From positions 12,666,001 through 12,730,000 of the forward strand of contig OW204000.1 in the NCBI GenBank assembly GCA_934047225.1: a stretch of DNA of 64,000 nucleotides. The letters run 5' to 3'. Position numbers and translations under genes: made by a program. The notes under the pieces were generated by a model, which was given only the letters and a program-made list of their open reading frames with translations, was not told where the DNA came from and searched no databases. Source of the stretch: Ypsolopha sequella. Taxonomy: Eukaryota > Arthropoda > Insecta > Lepidoptera > Ypsolophidae. Position 1 is the first letter of the stretch. Every line of letters starts with the position of its first letter. Positions 32,617 through 43,078 of this stretch are shown piece after piece.

Positions 32617-33530
32617 TAGAACAGTAATAGGCTTATGTGATTATACGAATAACTTTGTAAATTCATTTGGTATGGTGGTCTAGATTAAAGGCGTCACGAT
32701 AAACGAGACTACGGATACTTTTCAAACAAAAGAATCAGCAGGTTGTGTCAGAGATACAAACGTTAACTAAAGTAGGGCCACTGAGTGATGGCACTTATGA
32801 CAGCTGCATTTAGTGATGAGGTACATTTCATATTTCGGTTAAAAATAAAAATCAAGTGTGAGTTTACTCAACATTAGACACGTCATTCAACATTCAACAT
32901 AATGATACAAAAGGAAAATGTGCCAAAACCAGTGGCGTAGCTATCGGAGGGCTATAAATCGAAAAAAGTATTTCACTATCATTTATTTTCGTTTAGTTTA
33001 ACTTCGTCATTGTTTTGTTTTTAATTAAATATTATTGCGTAACTTGGCGACCTCAAACACGATCTATAAAAAACGAGAAACTTTTTTTAAAAAAATTCTT
33101 TTTTTCTATACGAATTCTATTGCACAATAAAGCAACATTCAAATCGAAAAATAATAACCGAAACAAGTAGTACATCACTATTAACAATGAAGTATTACAT
33201 TTTTAATTCACACTTGCATAATTACGATACTTTGTAGGCATTTAAACGTCATAGGCGCCATCACCATGGATGTATACGTAAACTGGATTGAGCACTGAAG
33301 GATGTTACGCGTAGAAAAATAGACTCTATTTCATACAGTTAAAAGTTATTTTATTATGACACAACCAACTAGAGAAAACGTGCCGAGCGGGACAACACAC
33401 AGTCGATGCCTGTGTCCTACTCGCACAGTTGCCATCACAAAAAAAACAAATTGCGATGGTAGGCTTGAGTTTTTCACGATTTAGTTTTTCAACGACTTTA
33501 TAGTATTTAGCTTTTAGTAAATACTTTTTT

Positions 33531-34250
33531 TTTAACCGACTTGAAAAAAAGAGGAGGATCTCAATTCAACTGTATTTTTTTTGGGTATGTTATTCCTTAT
33601 CTCCGTCAATTCTGAACTGAATTGAATGATTCTTTTTTTGTTTGGAAAAATTTCCTTTGAGGTAGGTCCCATTTTAAGATTGACCATGATCTTATGAAAG
33701 TTTTCAGAGATAGGCAGTGGAACGCCTCAGAAAGTAACAGCGTACCACTTGATATTAAGGAAATCGCTTTGTACTACGATGTTGATCGCAGAGTATTACT
33801 TGGAAATTGTCAATCTTCCACCTGACCTTCGATCCTGGTCTTATTAAGTCATTACCATAGAACTCTTTAACGAATGAGAGCACTTACCTCGAGATTGCGG
33901 CAATCACTTTGGTAGGGTGCTGATTGTCGGGCATTTCTTGGAAATTATCAGAATACCCACCTGACCTTCCATCCTGGCTTCACCACCATAGAACTCCTTA
34001 ACGGACGACAGCATACCACTCAAGATTAAGGCAATCGCTTTGTATTAGGATAGTGATTGCCGAGTACTACTTGTAAATTGTAATTTCTCCACCTGAACTT
34101 TGATCTTGGCCTCATTACCATAGAACTCCTCAACGGGTGACAGCACATAACTTGAGATTACGGCAATCAGTTTGTATTAGGGTGTTGATTACAGGGTATT
34201 TATTAAATATAACCAATTATTACTTGTCCTTCGTTTTATATCAACAGCGC
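33531..34250. repeat. lepidopteran AACCGACTT dispersed repeat with internal ~130-bp tandem units
   Basis: The head TTAACCGACTTGAAAAAAAG, then GAGGATCTCAATTCAACTGT is a known abundant lepidopteran repeat start. From 33714 to 34203 four diverged units begin AACG-C/A... with ACAGCGTACCACTTGATATT-like text at about 33721, 33871, 34000 and 34133. Each contains GCAATCGCTTTGTATTAGG and CACCTGACCTTCGATCCTGG variants. Confidence 0.65.
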
Positions 34251-34324
34251 GTTTACAAGAACTATCCACATTACACAATTTGACCCGTCAACACTAAAAA
34301 TGTAAAATAATAAACTTTTAACAA

Positions 34325-34641
34325 AAAATAGTAACCGACTTTAAATGTAACTGCAGCCATTCGCAAAAAAGTTGAAAATAATTATAAAATGACCGATGGT
34401 ACTGAAATAACACTTTTTCCGACTTCTTTGTTCCTGAAAAATATGTTCTTTAAAAGTGACCGCGTTCCCTTGGTTATAGCAACACAGAAACCAATATAAG
34501 AGCGCCGACTTCTAAAGAACATATTTTTTAGGAAGAAAGAAGGCGGAAAAAGTGTTATTTCGGTACCATCTGTCATTTTATAATTATTTTAAGCTTTTTA
34601 GCGAATGGCTGCAGTTACATTTGAAGTCCGTCACTATTTTT
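34325..34641. repeat. foldback element
   Basis: AATAGTAACCGACTTTAAAT, GTAACTGCAGCCATTCGC pairs with GCGAATGGCTGCAGTTACAT, TTGAAGTCCGTCACTATT. The pairing extends inward through ATAACACTTTTTCCGACTTC and its complement to a loop near 34480. The 64-codon minus ORF at 34382 lies in the arms. Confidence 0.8.
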
Positions 34642-34818
34642 TTGTTAGGTTTATTTATGTTTTACATTTAGTTTTATCCGTAAATGTAAGATCAATCATT
34701 CCTTAATAAAGTTGGGATTATTCTTATGCTTGCAAACTGGTAACCCTTTTATCTAAAAATGGCGCCACGGCCGTGACATTTGAAAACAAAATTGTAAAAT
34801 TAATAATTTTTTGCAAAA

Positions 34819-35105
34819 ATGGTTAAAGCATGCAGCGTGAAGGGCTGCAGAAGCCAAATTTTTGGGAATTGTGGGATATCGTTTCATAGGTAAGGCATAA
34901 TTACAACGTTTTCTCGGAGAAATGATACATGTTTACATTGATACCGCTAGAGTAACCATGATATTGGGTTTTACATTACAGTCTTCCAAAAACTGAAAAT
35001 ATCCGAAGAAAATGGTTAGAAGTTTTAGGAAACGAAGTAAAGTGCAAAAATCCAGTAGTCTGCAGCCGCTATTTTAAAGCAGAAGACTTTAAACCAATAA
35101 AATAA
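34819..35105 (+). pseudogene. THAP zinc-finger domain in two exons, His ligand lost
   Basis: Exon 1 at 34819-34889 encodes MVKACSVKGCRSQ...ISFH. The donor GTAAGG at 34890 and acceptor TTACATTACAG ending 34981 bound a 92-bp intron. Exon 2 at 34982-35105 encodes LPKTENIRRKWLEVLG...VVCSRYFKAEDFKPIK, then TAA within AATAAAATAA. The layout Cys5-x4-Cys10 ... FHxLPK ... W ... CysSerArg-x-Phe is that of THAP domains, where the residue before Phe is the fourth zinc ligand, His. Here it is Tyr (TAT), so zinc binding should be impaired. 64 residues only, against about 90 for the domain. Probably the 5' end of a P-type transposase gene. Confidence 0.65.
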
Positions 35106-35447
35106 TGTTTTGAATACGGTTTTTACTACCTACGTGGTCTCAATCAATTATTTTTAAATATGGTTACCCTACTTAGACAGAGATGAAATTATCTAGTATG
35201 ACTTCTCGTTCTTCACGTTTTTTGAAACAAGTACTCAGTCCGGTTAGGGTATAGGTTCGTGGCCATCACTCAGTGGCTCTACTGTATTTAAATGGATACT
35301 TGTTTACTCAATCACAGAGGTAAAAATCAATGGCGGCCATGCCGGCCATAGATGTCGATATGTCAGTGATGGTAGCGCATTCACTTACGAGGTCATATAC
35401 ATATATGTATACTTATATTGTATATACAACGTATATACTTTTATTGT

Positions 35448-35721
35448 ATATACAACGTGTAACAGAAAGGTGTAAACATATTTGAAGAGCTTATTCAGCC
35501 AATGGTATAGAACAACTTTTACTACGGAACAAACCCAGTATCTCGAAAAAAAAAAATCGACTGTTTCATAGAAAAATGCAATGCCGCTCGGCCAAAATGT
35601 ATGGAAGGGCAAAATTTTTTTTTTGAGATTTTTGTGTTGGCTCCATAGTAAAATTTGTTCTATACCATGGTCTGAATAAGCTCTTCAAATATGGTTACAC
35701 CTTTCTGTTACACATTGTATT
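35448..35721. repeat. foldback MITE family H, copy 2
   Basis: TATACAACGTGTAACAGAAA to CACCTTTCTGTTACACATTG. Arms as in 4385-4657, with AAAAAAAAAATCGACTG in the loop side. The upstream TATATACAACGTATATAC is a partial terminal duplication. Confidence 0.85.
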
Positions 35722-35825
35722 TATATTTTTTAAATCAAATAATGATTATTTTATCATGAATTACACCAACGAATAATAAATAATTAACTATTAAAAAACG
35801 TAATCATCTATAATCTGAAATCAAA

Positions 35826-36345
35826 TACTCCTTCGTTAAAAAGTTCGTACCGGAAGTTCTGAACATGCCCCCCTATTAGGGTTGCCAGATGGAGATTCGA
35901 CGGGATTGTCCTGACATTTCATACGATGTTCAGAGTCCCGACAAAATACAAATTGTCCCGACAAATAACAAATGACAACGGTGCGCGGGCAAAAAAGTAT
36001 TTTGTTGTAAAGCCTGACCAGGAAAATAAAAAACCTGCTCATTTGCTTTTATGATTGCAATACTCTGACAGCACACACGAAAAAAGAACACCACACTTTG
36101 ACAGCAATCGACATAATGACGTTTTAAAGTTGAGGTTGCCAGTAGAAAAAATTAGTTAAAAAATTAATTCCGCAATATGGCGAGGTTTTTTATTTTCTTG
36201 GTCAGGCTTTAATTACTTTAATTTTAATATATTTTTTTTTATTCATAATATTTATTTTTCCCGACCATAATCCCAAAATCTCGACTTTTTGAAATTTTGC
36301 CCAGATATTTTGGTTTTCCCATGTGGCAACCCTATACGAGATGCG
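35826..36345. repeat. host repeat F interrupted by a TA-inserted MITE
   Basis: 35826-35875 (CTCCTTCGTTAAAAAGTTCG, AAGTTCTGAACATGCCCCCC) and 36335-36345 (TACGAGATGCG) are contiguous, inverted, at about 44155-44217. That copy therefore shows the uninterrupted repeat. Confidence 0.7.
35876..36332. repeat. MITE with GGGTTGCC termini
   Basis: TIR TTAGGGTTGCCAGATGG at the left and CATGTGGCAACCC at the right, flanked by TA on both sides (35874-35875 and 36333-36334). The empty site at 44170 reads CCCCCTATACGAG with a single TA, so TA was duplicated on insertion, as in Tc1/mariner-type elements. ORFs inside have no known motif. Confidence 0.75.
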
Positions 36346-36768
36346 AACAAAGAAGTTGCACTTCCAAACAAAACGTACGAAGTTTGAGGATGATACGTGG
36401 TCGACGCTGCTCTGGTGTGATCCTGGCATAAAAGCTATAACGAAACCTGCATAGATTCTTGCCCAAAATACAAAGCCGTAAAAGTGTCAAATCATTAACC
36501 AAAATTACTTTCCTGTTGAAAGTCATTGCGGAATTAATCCAGTTATTTAACTTTACCTCTGCGACTAGCAAGAAGGGGTGTGAGCCATCGCCAGCTTCCC
36601 TAATGTTAAAGTTTAACAATGACTAACTTTATTTCCATGCTTAAACTTCGAAAAAACGGATCATAATCATATACTTACTATATGAATCAATTCGCAGGAT
36701 GATTGGTGAATTTTTTTCTGAACTTGTAACATACATAAAAAGAAGAAGGTTAAAGAAGACAGTGAATG
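36346..36768. other. no recognised feature
   Basis: The 95-codon minus ORF at 36332-36619 overlaps the repeat boundary and shows no known motif. Confidence 0.4.
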
Positions 36769-36932
36769 TAGCCGATTCTGAAGGCTTTAATTTTAGTTTT
36801 AGTGCTGTCAAAACTAAAATTATTCCAAAGTAATTTAGCTTCTGTCCCTAGCATTTAAGGACTATTTTACAATAAACAAAATTTAGTTTTGACAGCACTA
36901 AAACTAAAATTAAAGCCTTCAGAATCGGCTTT
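36769..36932. repeat. foldback MITE family S, copy 1
   Basis: TAGCCGATTCTGAAGGCTTT, TTTTAGTGCTGTCAAAACTA at the left and the near-exact inverse at the right. About 164 bp, TA/TTA at the ends. Second copy at 47257-47423. Confidence 0.85.
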
Positions 36933-36973
36933 AGTATTTCTCATTTATGTATATATGTTAACAAACCCGATTA

Positions 36974-37138
36974 TAGGACAAACTAGTTTGGCCAAGGCAA
37001 AGTAGGTTTGGGTTGTCGTAAAAAATAAATACGAAGGTTATCGACTCGCCATGTACAACCTTATAACCTAACGGCTCCCTTTTGCGCTGCAGGACTTCCG
37101 AAAAACTAGTTCAGCCTAGGCCAAACTAGTTTGTCCTA
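36974..37138. repeat. foldback element T
   Basis: TAGGACAAACTAGTTTGGCC at the left and its exact inverse GGCCAAACTAGTTTGTCCTA at the right, 165 bp in all. Another GATTTTAGG/CTAGTTTGGCCGG-like echo follows immediately (37139-37155). Confidence 0.8.
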
Positions 37139-37155
37139 AAATCTAGTTTGGCCGG

Positions 37156-37708
37156 TAACATAAATGTCTCGCATATTATATAACACTCAGGACAGCGATT
37201 CTGGCGCGTGTGCAAAAATTGCGACAGCAGAAAAATCAATCATTTCCGTAGAAAATCCCTTGTAAAATCACTCGAATTCTGCCGTAGCAAATTTTGTCGC
37301 ACTTGCCAGAATCGCCATCCTGATGGGGAATCCGTGAACCAAGCGAACGTGGTCGTACATAGTGTACGGCTTCCGTCAATACACATGTATTCTTATTGAA
37401 AAACGCTTCAAAACCATTGGTGGATATAGGGAGGGGGGGGGGGGGAGTGAGGGTATTTCAATACACCCAGGTATTCCATACTGTTGACTCAACTTTTCTA
37501 TTCGATTCGGATGCACTTTTACACAGCGTAAGGTATTAGCACCATAGGCCCAGTTGCTTTTAAGCTCTTGAGTTATACCACGTACATAATGGCAGATATT
37601 AACATTTGCTACAAAGATTTTTCATGTTACAGTCAGTTAAAAGAACGCGTGTGTTTTAAACAAATATACATAATTATAACACGGTAGTGATGGTAGTCAC
37701 ATTTTTAT
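37156..37708. other. unassigned; poly-G run
   Basis: A G-run of about 14 bases in 37428-37446 (GGGAGGGGGGGGGGGGGAG). The 63-codon ORF at 37208 has spaced cysteines (MCKNCDSRKINHFRRKS) but no matching domain that I can name. Confidence 0.4.
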
Positions 37709-38106
37709 TAGGTCCATACATATGTAATTGCAGTTTTCTATAGATAATTTGAAGGAAACTCAATTTTCAGTACTAACATTTTTGCATTTTTTTTAGGAAT
37801 GACAAAACCAAATTATGTAATTTCTTTTGTGTGTGAATGAGACAAGATTTGGCTAACAGCAACATTAATTAAATTTTTTAAAAGTGTTAGCTGTAAAAAA
37901 ATATTGCGAATATTATCATGGAAACGAACTGTTTTTGAAATTTTAATATTAGTTATCCAAACGAAAAAAAAAAGTTATACGTAGATTAAAACCTTGAAAT
38001 CAAATTTCAAACTAAAAACAAATAGTGGAAATAGCTATTAAATTACAGGAACTTTGAATTCATGAATCTGTAAGAAAATTTCGGCAATTTCATATGTAAA
38101 GCGCTA
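37709..38106 (-). repeat. MITE family O, copy 3 (inverted)
   Basis: TAGGTCCATACATATGTAAT at the left and TCGGCAATTTCATATGTAAA, GCGCTA at the right. The interior is the inverse of 17744-18164 (AACGAACTGTTTTTGAAATT). Confidence 0.8.
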
Positions 38107-38709
38107 TTATTTTGTTACTACATGCATATACTTCACAGTTTATAAGTGCAGATTACACAAGTTTGTGTTTCTATTGGCCCAAAACCTCAAGTTATGAAGC
38201 CAGAGATGTTGTAGCCTTATGTTACCTTAATGATATAGGTACAGCAGCTGCGTGTGCACTAACACCACTCTCGGAACACGTGCGAGGTCTCAAGGATTAT
38301 TACCTGCGGACACAAGCAAAATCATAGACATACTTTCCAAAAAATGTATACCAGACGCAAATACCCTTACGGAATTCAAACCCACGACCTCTGGATTAGT
38401 AACCCGAGACTCAACCATAACGCTTCAAAGGCGGACAGACATTGACCCCAAACCAACACAGAGAGCCGAGTTCTGGTTTCAATTAAACCCCTTCAGTGTT
38501 GTTTAACAGAGCCTCAAGGTTATTTGAGTACAATGCGAACAAACAAACATTACTGTCCTGGGATGTCAAGGTCCTTCCCGGGATAATTCGAATTGATTTA
38601 CCATGGTAATGTATATGGCCACCTGTTCGTCTGTTTATTCTACGTGTGTTAAACCAGGCAGTGATACACTTGGCATAAACGAACAATTACTTATTTATAA
38701 TATAATGAC
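38107..38709. other. unassigned region holding a tRNA-like segment
   Basis: On the minus strand, about 38372-38440 reads TTATGGTTGAGTCTCGGGTT, ACTAATCCAGAGGTCGTGGG, TTTGAATTCC, with A-box- and B-box-like blocks at tRNA spacing. It is probably a SINE or pseudo-tRNA. Overlapping ORFs at 38112, 38252 and 38483 cross it and are not genes. The 8-bp hAT target duplication begins at 38702. Confidence 0.4.
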
Positions 38710-39207
38710 TAGACATCGGATTATATGCACTAACAAAGTGCCAAAATATGCACTAAAAAAGGCCGAAATATGCACTAAAAACAGTTGATATGTCCAAAAT
38801 ATGCACGATGCTAAATAAAAAAATCGTTTTTATTTTTATACATTTTAATTAAAGACGGTACAAAAACAGCGAAATATGCTTAAAATTATGCATAGTTTTT
38901 GTGACAATATACAAATAAGTATTTTTCCAAATTTTAGAGTGCAATTGTGTGATGTTTGTCACCCAGTAGCAATTTGTACGCCGAAAACGATGTCTCTACA
39001 TCAACAGACGTCATTGGACAGAACGTACGCACTGGTCAGTCAGTTTGCGCTCGCGCCCTACACGTCTTCGTCACCTAGGTCCCTATACGTACCTCCCGCT
39101 ACTAAACGAAATATGCACGATTGGGAAAAAAGGCTAAAATAGGCATTAACGCCGTAATTAGAGAGTTATATGCATTTGCATATTTGCATAATAAAATCCG
39201 ATGTCTA
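38710..39207. mobile_element. hAT-type MITE with perfect 8-bp target duplication
   Basis: TIR TAGACATCGGATTATATGCA at 38710 and its inverse TGCATAATAAAATCCGATGT(CTA) at 39207. Both sides are flanked by ATAATGAC (38702-38709 and 39208-39215), the 8-bp duplication typical of hAT elements. The ends carry several ATATGCACTAAA/ATATGCACGA motifs, likely subterminal transposase-binding repeats. There is no transposase coding; the 88-codon ORF at 38876 has no motif. Confidence 0.85.
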
Positions 39208-39269
39208 ATAATGACGAACGTTTTTTCAATAAAGATTATGTTTATTTTGCGAAATCCATCGCTATGAAT

Positions 39270-39373
39270 ACTCTAAATATTATTAGAGTGCGTTACGAAC
39301 TAGAAAATATCAATCAGAAGCAAATCCAAAGACAAGAATTTGAAAAAGTTCCCCGGTCCAGGATTCTTTCAAT
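39270..39373 (+). repeat. 5' fragment of the tRNA-like MITE
   Basis: ATATTATTAGAGTGCGTTAC, AATATCAATCAGAAGCAAAT and GAAAAAGTTCCCCGGTCCAG follow the left arm and core start of 16748-16840, then stop. Confidence 0.65.
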
Positions 39374-39406
39374 TCATTGGCAGTTTCATTTCTTATTTAT
39401 CAAAAA

Positions 39407-39618
39407 CTAGAAATTTTACTTATCTATACGAACAACTTTTACTATGGACATGAAGTCAAGCTAAGTCAAGATTAAAATCACAGAGAAAATATCCCCTAAC
39501 TCATAGAAAAGGTACAAACTACATAACCAAAATTTACGGAACAGCTGATATTTTTTTAATATAATCTCTCCATAGTAAAAGGTGTTCGTATAGATAAGAA
39601 CTATCATTAGTTTTTCTA
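39407..39618. repeat. foldback element U
   Basis: ACTTATCTATACGAACAACT, TTTACTATGGA at the left pairs with TCCATAGTAAAAGGTGTTCG, TATAGATAAG at the right; flanking AAAAACTA/TAGTTTTT extends the arms. Confidence 0.75.
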
Positions 39619-40080
39619 TTTTCAACAACTACAACCATTTTATATGTAATGCCATTCCATATTTAATATTAGTTATATTTTTACATTATATCATTGCAGT
39701 ATAGAAACGCAGAAAGAAAACTAAATCTGGATGTGAGGAGCTCTGAAGCGGGATTATTTATATCTCCTTGCGATGGATAAATCGCCAAGTGTTCAAACAT
39801 AGAAATTTATTTCTGTCATAATTTCGATTAGTCATATGATTTCACAAAACTTAGTCCACATGTCTGTAGCTTTACACCTTCAATAATATTGTGCAATATA
39901 CTAAAAAGAAAAAAAAATTTGCTAATTCCTTACTTATTTGCTTATACAGTAAAGTCAATCTCCATTTCGTCTCTGCAATAATTTATAGCTATAAACTGGA
40001 AATCTACAGCTAGGCTGAAAGGGTTGCAGATAGGATGTAGAGGGTTCAGAACATTCCTATTTTCACCAAAAAGTATTAGG
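39619..40080. other. no recognised feature
   Basis: Nothing recognised. Confidence 0.4.
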
Positions 40081-40088
40081 GTTCACGA

Positions 40089-40573
40089 CAAAGCTGTCAC
40101 ATGGACTAAATAAAAGTTCGAAATAAAACCGAAAATTTATAAAAAGTCCTAAATCATCATATAGGACTTTTTTAATCGTGAGCGAGTCCGTGGACTGCGG
40201 CCCGCTCGGACTTTTTCGGATTTCGGGTTTAGTCCGTTCAGCGCGTTAGTCTGTTGTGTTTAACAAAACGATTATGGATGGTTTTATGCAAGAATAGCAT
40301 GAAAAAAAATATTTTATTCGACGGATGTGATACTGACTCTATCGAAGGAGTCGAAATATTAAATTGGAAGACTATATTTATTGCATAACTCTCTTGAAGT
40401 AATTTAACGAACTTTTTCGGAACAACTCTGACCGGACCGGCTTTTTACCAAAATAGCGCTAGTCCATTCGGTCCGCTTGAGTTGAAGATTTACCTTAAGT
40501 CCATCGGACCGGGTCCGAGTCCTATTTAAACGGACCAACTTCAGGCTTTTTTTTAGTCCATGTGACATCTCTG
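40089..40573. mobile_element. hAT-like MITE
   Basis: CAAAGCTGTCACATGGACTA at the left and TTAGTCCATGTGACATCTCT(G) at the right give TIRs of about 27 bp with few mismatches, starting with CA as in hAT elements. Flanks GTTCACGA (40081-40088) and CTTCACAA (40574-40581) agree at 6 of 8 positions. The interior repeats GGTCCG/AGTCCG words. No ORF. Confidence 0.7.
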
Positions 40574-41608
40574 CTTCACAAGGTTCATGACGTAGGTTCT
40601 TTAAATACCAGCTGAAGATTCACTACGCCATATACTGACTTTAAACAATTTGATACAATATAGGGTCGAGGTAAGTGCGCCATGCATGTTAGCAATGTTT
40701 ACATGGATTGGTCAGAAAACAACAAGGAGTTGGTAGATGGATACTTTGTTTAGGAAAAATATGTTACCATGGTAGGTACGAGTATATGTAAGCCTGAAGC
40801 GGTAGGCTGTTTATCGATTGAACCCGTAACATGGAACTGAGCAGAATATAAAGCGACTATTTTCTGTGCCCACCATATGCCACGATATCACCATGGTAGC
40901 CGCTTAATTAATAGGATAGTTTCGTTCTGCACCAATATTGAGGTCTCTTTAATTTGAGCAAAATGTTTCATCCACATATGTTTCCTCGATTTTGTTTCTT
41001 TATGTATCCAACACTCCAAACTTACACTGTAGTCTCTTATTGTAATAAAAATAAGATCAGAATTTTGAAGCAAAAACAGGGTTTGGCATTATCGCTTTAG
41101 ATGATAGTAAATATTAAAATTTGTAAACAAAATAAATACCACTTGCTATATAGATCAATAAAAACACTGTAGATTTTTATAGTAACTTCAGAAAAAGAAA
41201 CAGGAATTTCAAGAAAAACTTGAAAAATTACCGTATCATCAGTATTGTGATATAATTAGACACATAAAAATGACAAAACTTATTTTAGAACCATAATAAC
41301 ACATGAAACAACATCATAAAAAATGTGATGATTATTTGTTTAGGCAATTTAGACATGGCTGTATGGGGTAAGTTCCCTTTGCCTTCCCCCTTGGAGGAAG
41401 AATTGAAAAAAAAAAAACAGTGGCGTGAAAGTAAAAGTGTTCCGTGCGTGAAAGAGCTGTTGTTTTTTCTCAGTCAGCAGTACATATTTAGTTGTTTGAT
41501 TATTTAAATTTGGATGAAGTATTTTCTGAAAGGTAAATATGTCATCCAGTGATGATGAAATAATACTGTTTCATTTGTAGTGAAAAGTAGAATGTTGAAC
41601 TCTGCTAC
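40574..41608. other. about 1 kb without recognised feature
   Basis: Short ORFs at 40888 (minus) and 41325 (plus, with a lysine run encoded by poly-A) have no known domain. Confidence 0.4.
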
Positions 41609-41690
41609 AAACGAGCCATATTACCTCGAACTATAGCTGCCTTTGCCAAGGCTCAAGCAGCTAAATATCTCGGGTAATATGGCTCGTTTT
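41609..41690. repeat. hairpin with GAGCCATATTACC arms
   Basis: AAACGAGCCATATTACC at the left and GGTAATATGGCTCGTTT at the right are exact inverses; inner AGCTGC/GCAGCT adds a second short stem. Confidence 0.8.
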
Positions 41691-43009
41691 ATGCACTCGT
41701 AGGTATAACAATCTAATATTTTTCTATACCCGTGTCAGGTAAAGTTGCGCCACGATTCGTTGGCTAAACTCTATTTAGATGGATAACATTTCTTTGACTT
41801 TTTTCGGAATAATATAACCAATTTAAGACTAGCTTACAAAATTGTAGAGAAAAACGAAGAAATTTTGCTTCTTACTAATTAACCTACAACTTAATGACAA
41901 AAACAACATTTTATTATTACAAAACTACCCATTTACGTGAGCAAAAATGCCCGAGATTCAAAAACAACTTAATTTGTAGCCTCAAGTGAGGCTTAGTATG
42001 GAAATACGTTTCACTAATGTGAGGCTTCTCGACCCTTAACTGTGGGATGAGCGTCAATTAGAGCCGCTCCCCCCGCTCCTCTTTACCACATCCCTCCCCA
42101 AGCCGTGAATTGAGGATTGTTTAAAATTGAGCAGTCACTTTTCACTCCAAAAATCAACAATAAAATATCAAAATTCAGTCACGTACGAAATAAAAGACCC
42201 CAAAAATAAACCACGGTTAAGGTTTTTTCAGATATTTTCGGGAAAATTTATTTATTCGAATGATTTACGAGTAACTTTGCTCGCCTTTTGAACTCAATTG
42301 AATTCTAAATTAATCTTCTGATTTCATTAATTTACACTTAAGCCCCAACCCTTCACCTAATATCGATTAAAGGGTATTTTATATAACTACGGCCTAAATT
42401 ACCTGACAGAAATGGTTATACTTATACCATAGACATAGGATTCTATAGCGTGTAAAAGAGATGTCCTACCTTTATGAACACCTTGCAAGAGAGAAAGAGA
42501 TGCCCAACAAAGAACCGGTATGTCAATGTTATTTTGAGTAAGAGGCCATAGGTTCCCGCTTGCTTGGGTGAGATTGCGGATTTTATAATAATATTTAAAT
42601 AATACGTAACCAAATTGATAAATAATGATTGGTTTATCTTGTGCAGTGAGTTTTGAATTTTTGAATTATTTTTTTTGAGTAATTGTGATGTGACAAGGAG
42701 AAATAACCCAAATAATTACACATTTCACAGGTAAATATGATTTTGTCATTAGAATGTTTTAATACACGATTGAACCACATTTTGCCTAATTTATCGTATT
42801 AATCGGCCCAAAAAAATGTTTTTACAGTAACGTATTGATTTTCTTTGTTGTATTTAGTAGCTATATGCAGGATTGTCCAAATTATTAAGTAAAATAGTAA
42901 ATCTAAAAGTTATGTCATAGTAATTTTTTGGTATTTTTTTCTCTACTACATTATTTATCTTGTACATTCTAAATCTATGACTTATACAATAATTTGAATT
43001 TATTGTAAA
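41691..43009. other. about 1.3 kb without recognised feature
   Basis: AT-rich; no repeat pair or coding frame recognised. Confidence 0.4.
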
Positions 43010-43078
43010 CAAAATCTATAAAGTAGTCAAAAAGTCGTGTCTGTAAATAGAATATTATTGTAAAACTTTAAATAAAAT

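Larger units (their letters stand above)
32771..35283. mobile_element. internally deleted P-like (THAP) DNA transposon with nested insertions
   Basis: Termini AAAGTAGGGCCACTGAGTGA(TGGC) at 32771-32794 and the inverse, ending TCACTCAGTGGCTCTACTGT, at 35259-35284 match at 22 of 24 positions. Inside lies a two-exon THAP-domain start on the plus strand (34819-35105), the N-terminal DNA-binding module of P-type transposases. The catalytic body that should follow is absent; only about 150 bp separate exon 2 from the right TIR. The left 2 kb is filled by another dispersed repeat (33531-34250) and a foldback (34325-34641). I see no convincing 8-bp target duplication, so the element boundaries are inferred. 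Confidence 0.45.

Noticed and set aside
37208..37399. Cysteine-containing 63-codon ORF as a zinc-finger gene
   Set aside because: The cysteine spacing does not match a zinc-finger class I know, and no neighbouring exons or repeats support it.
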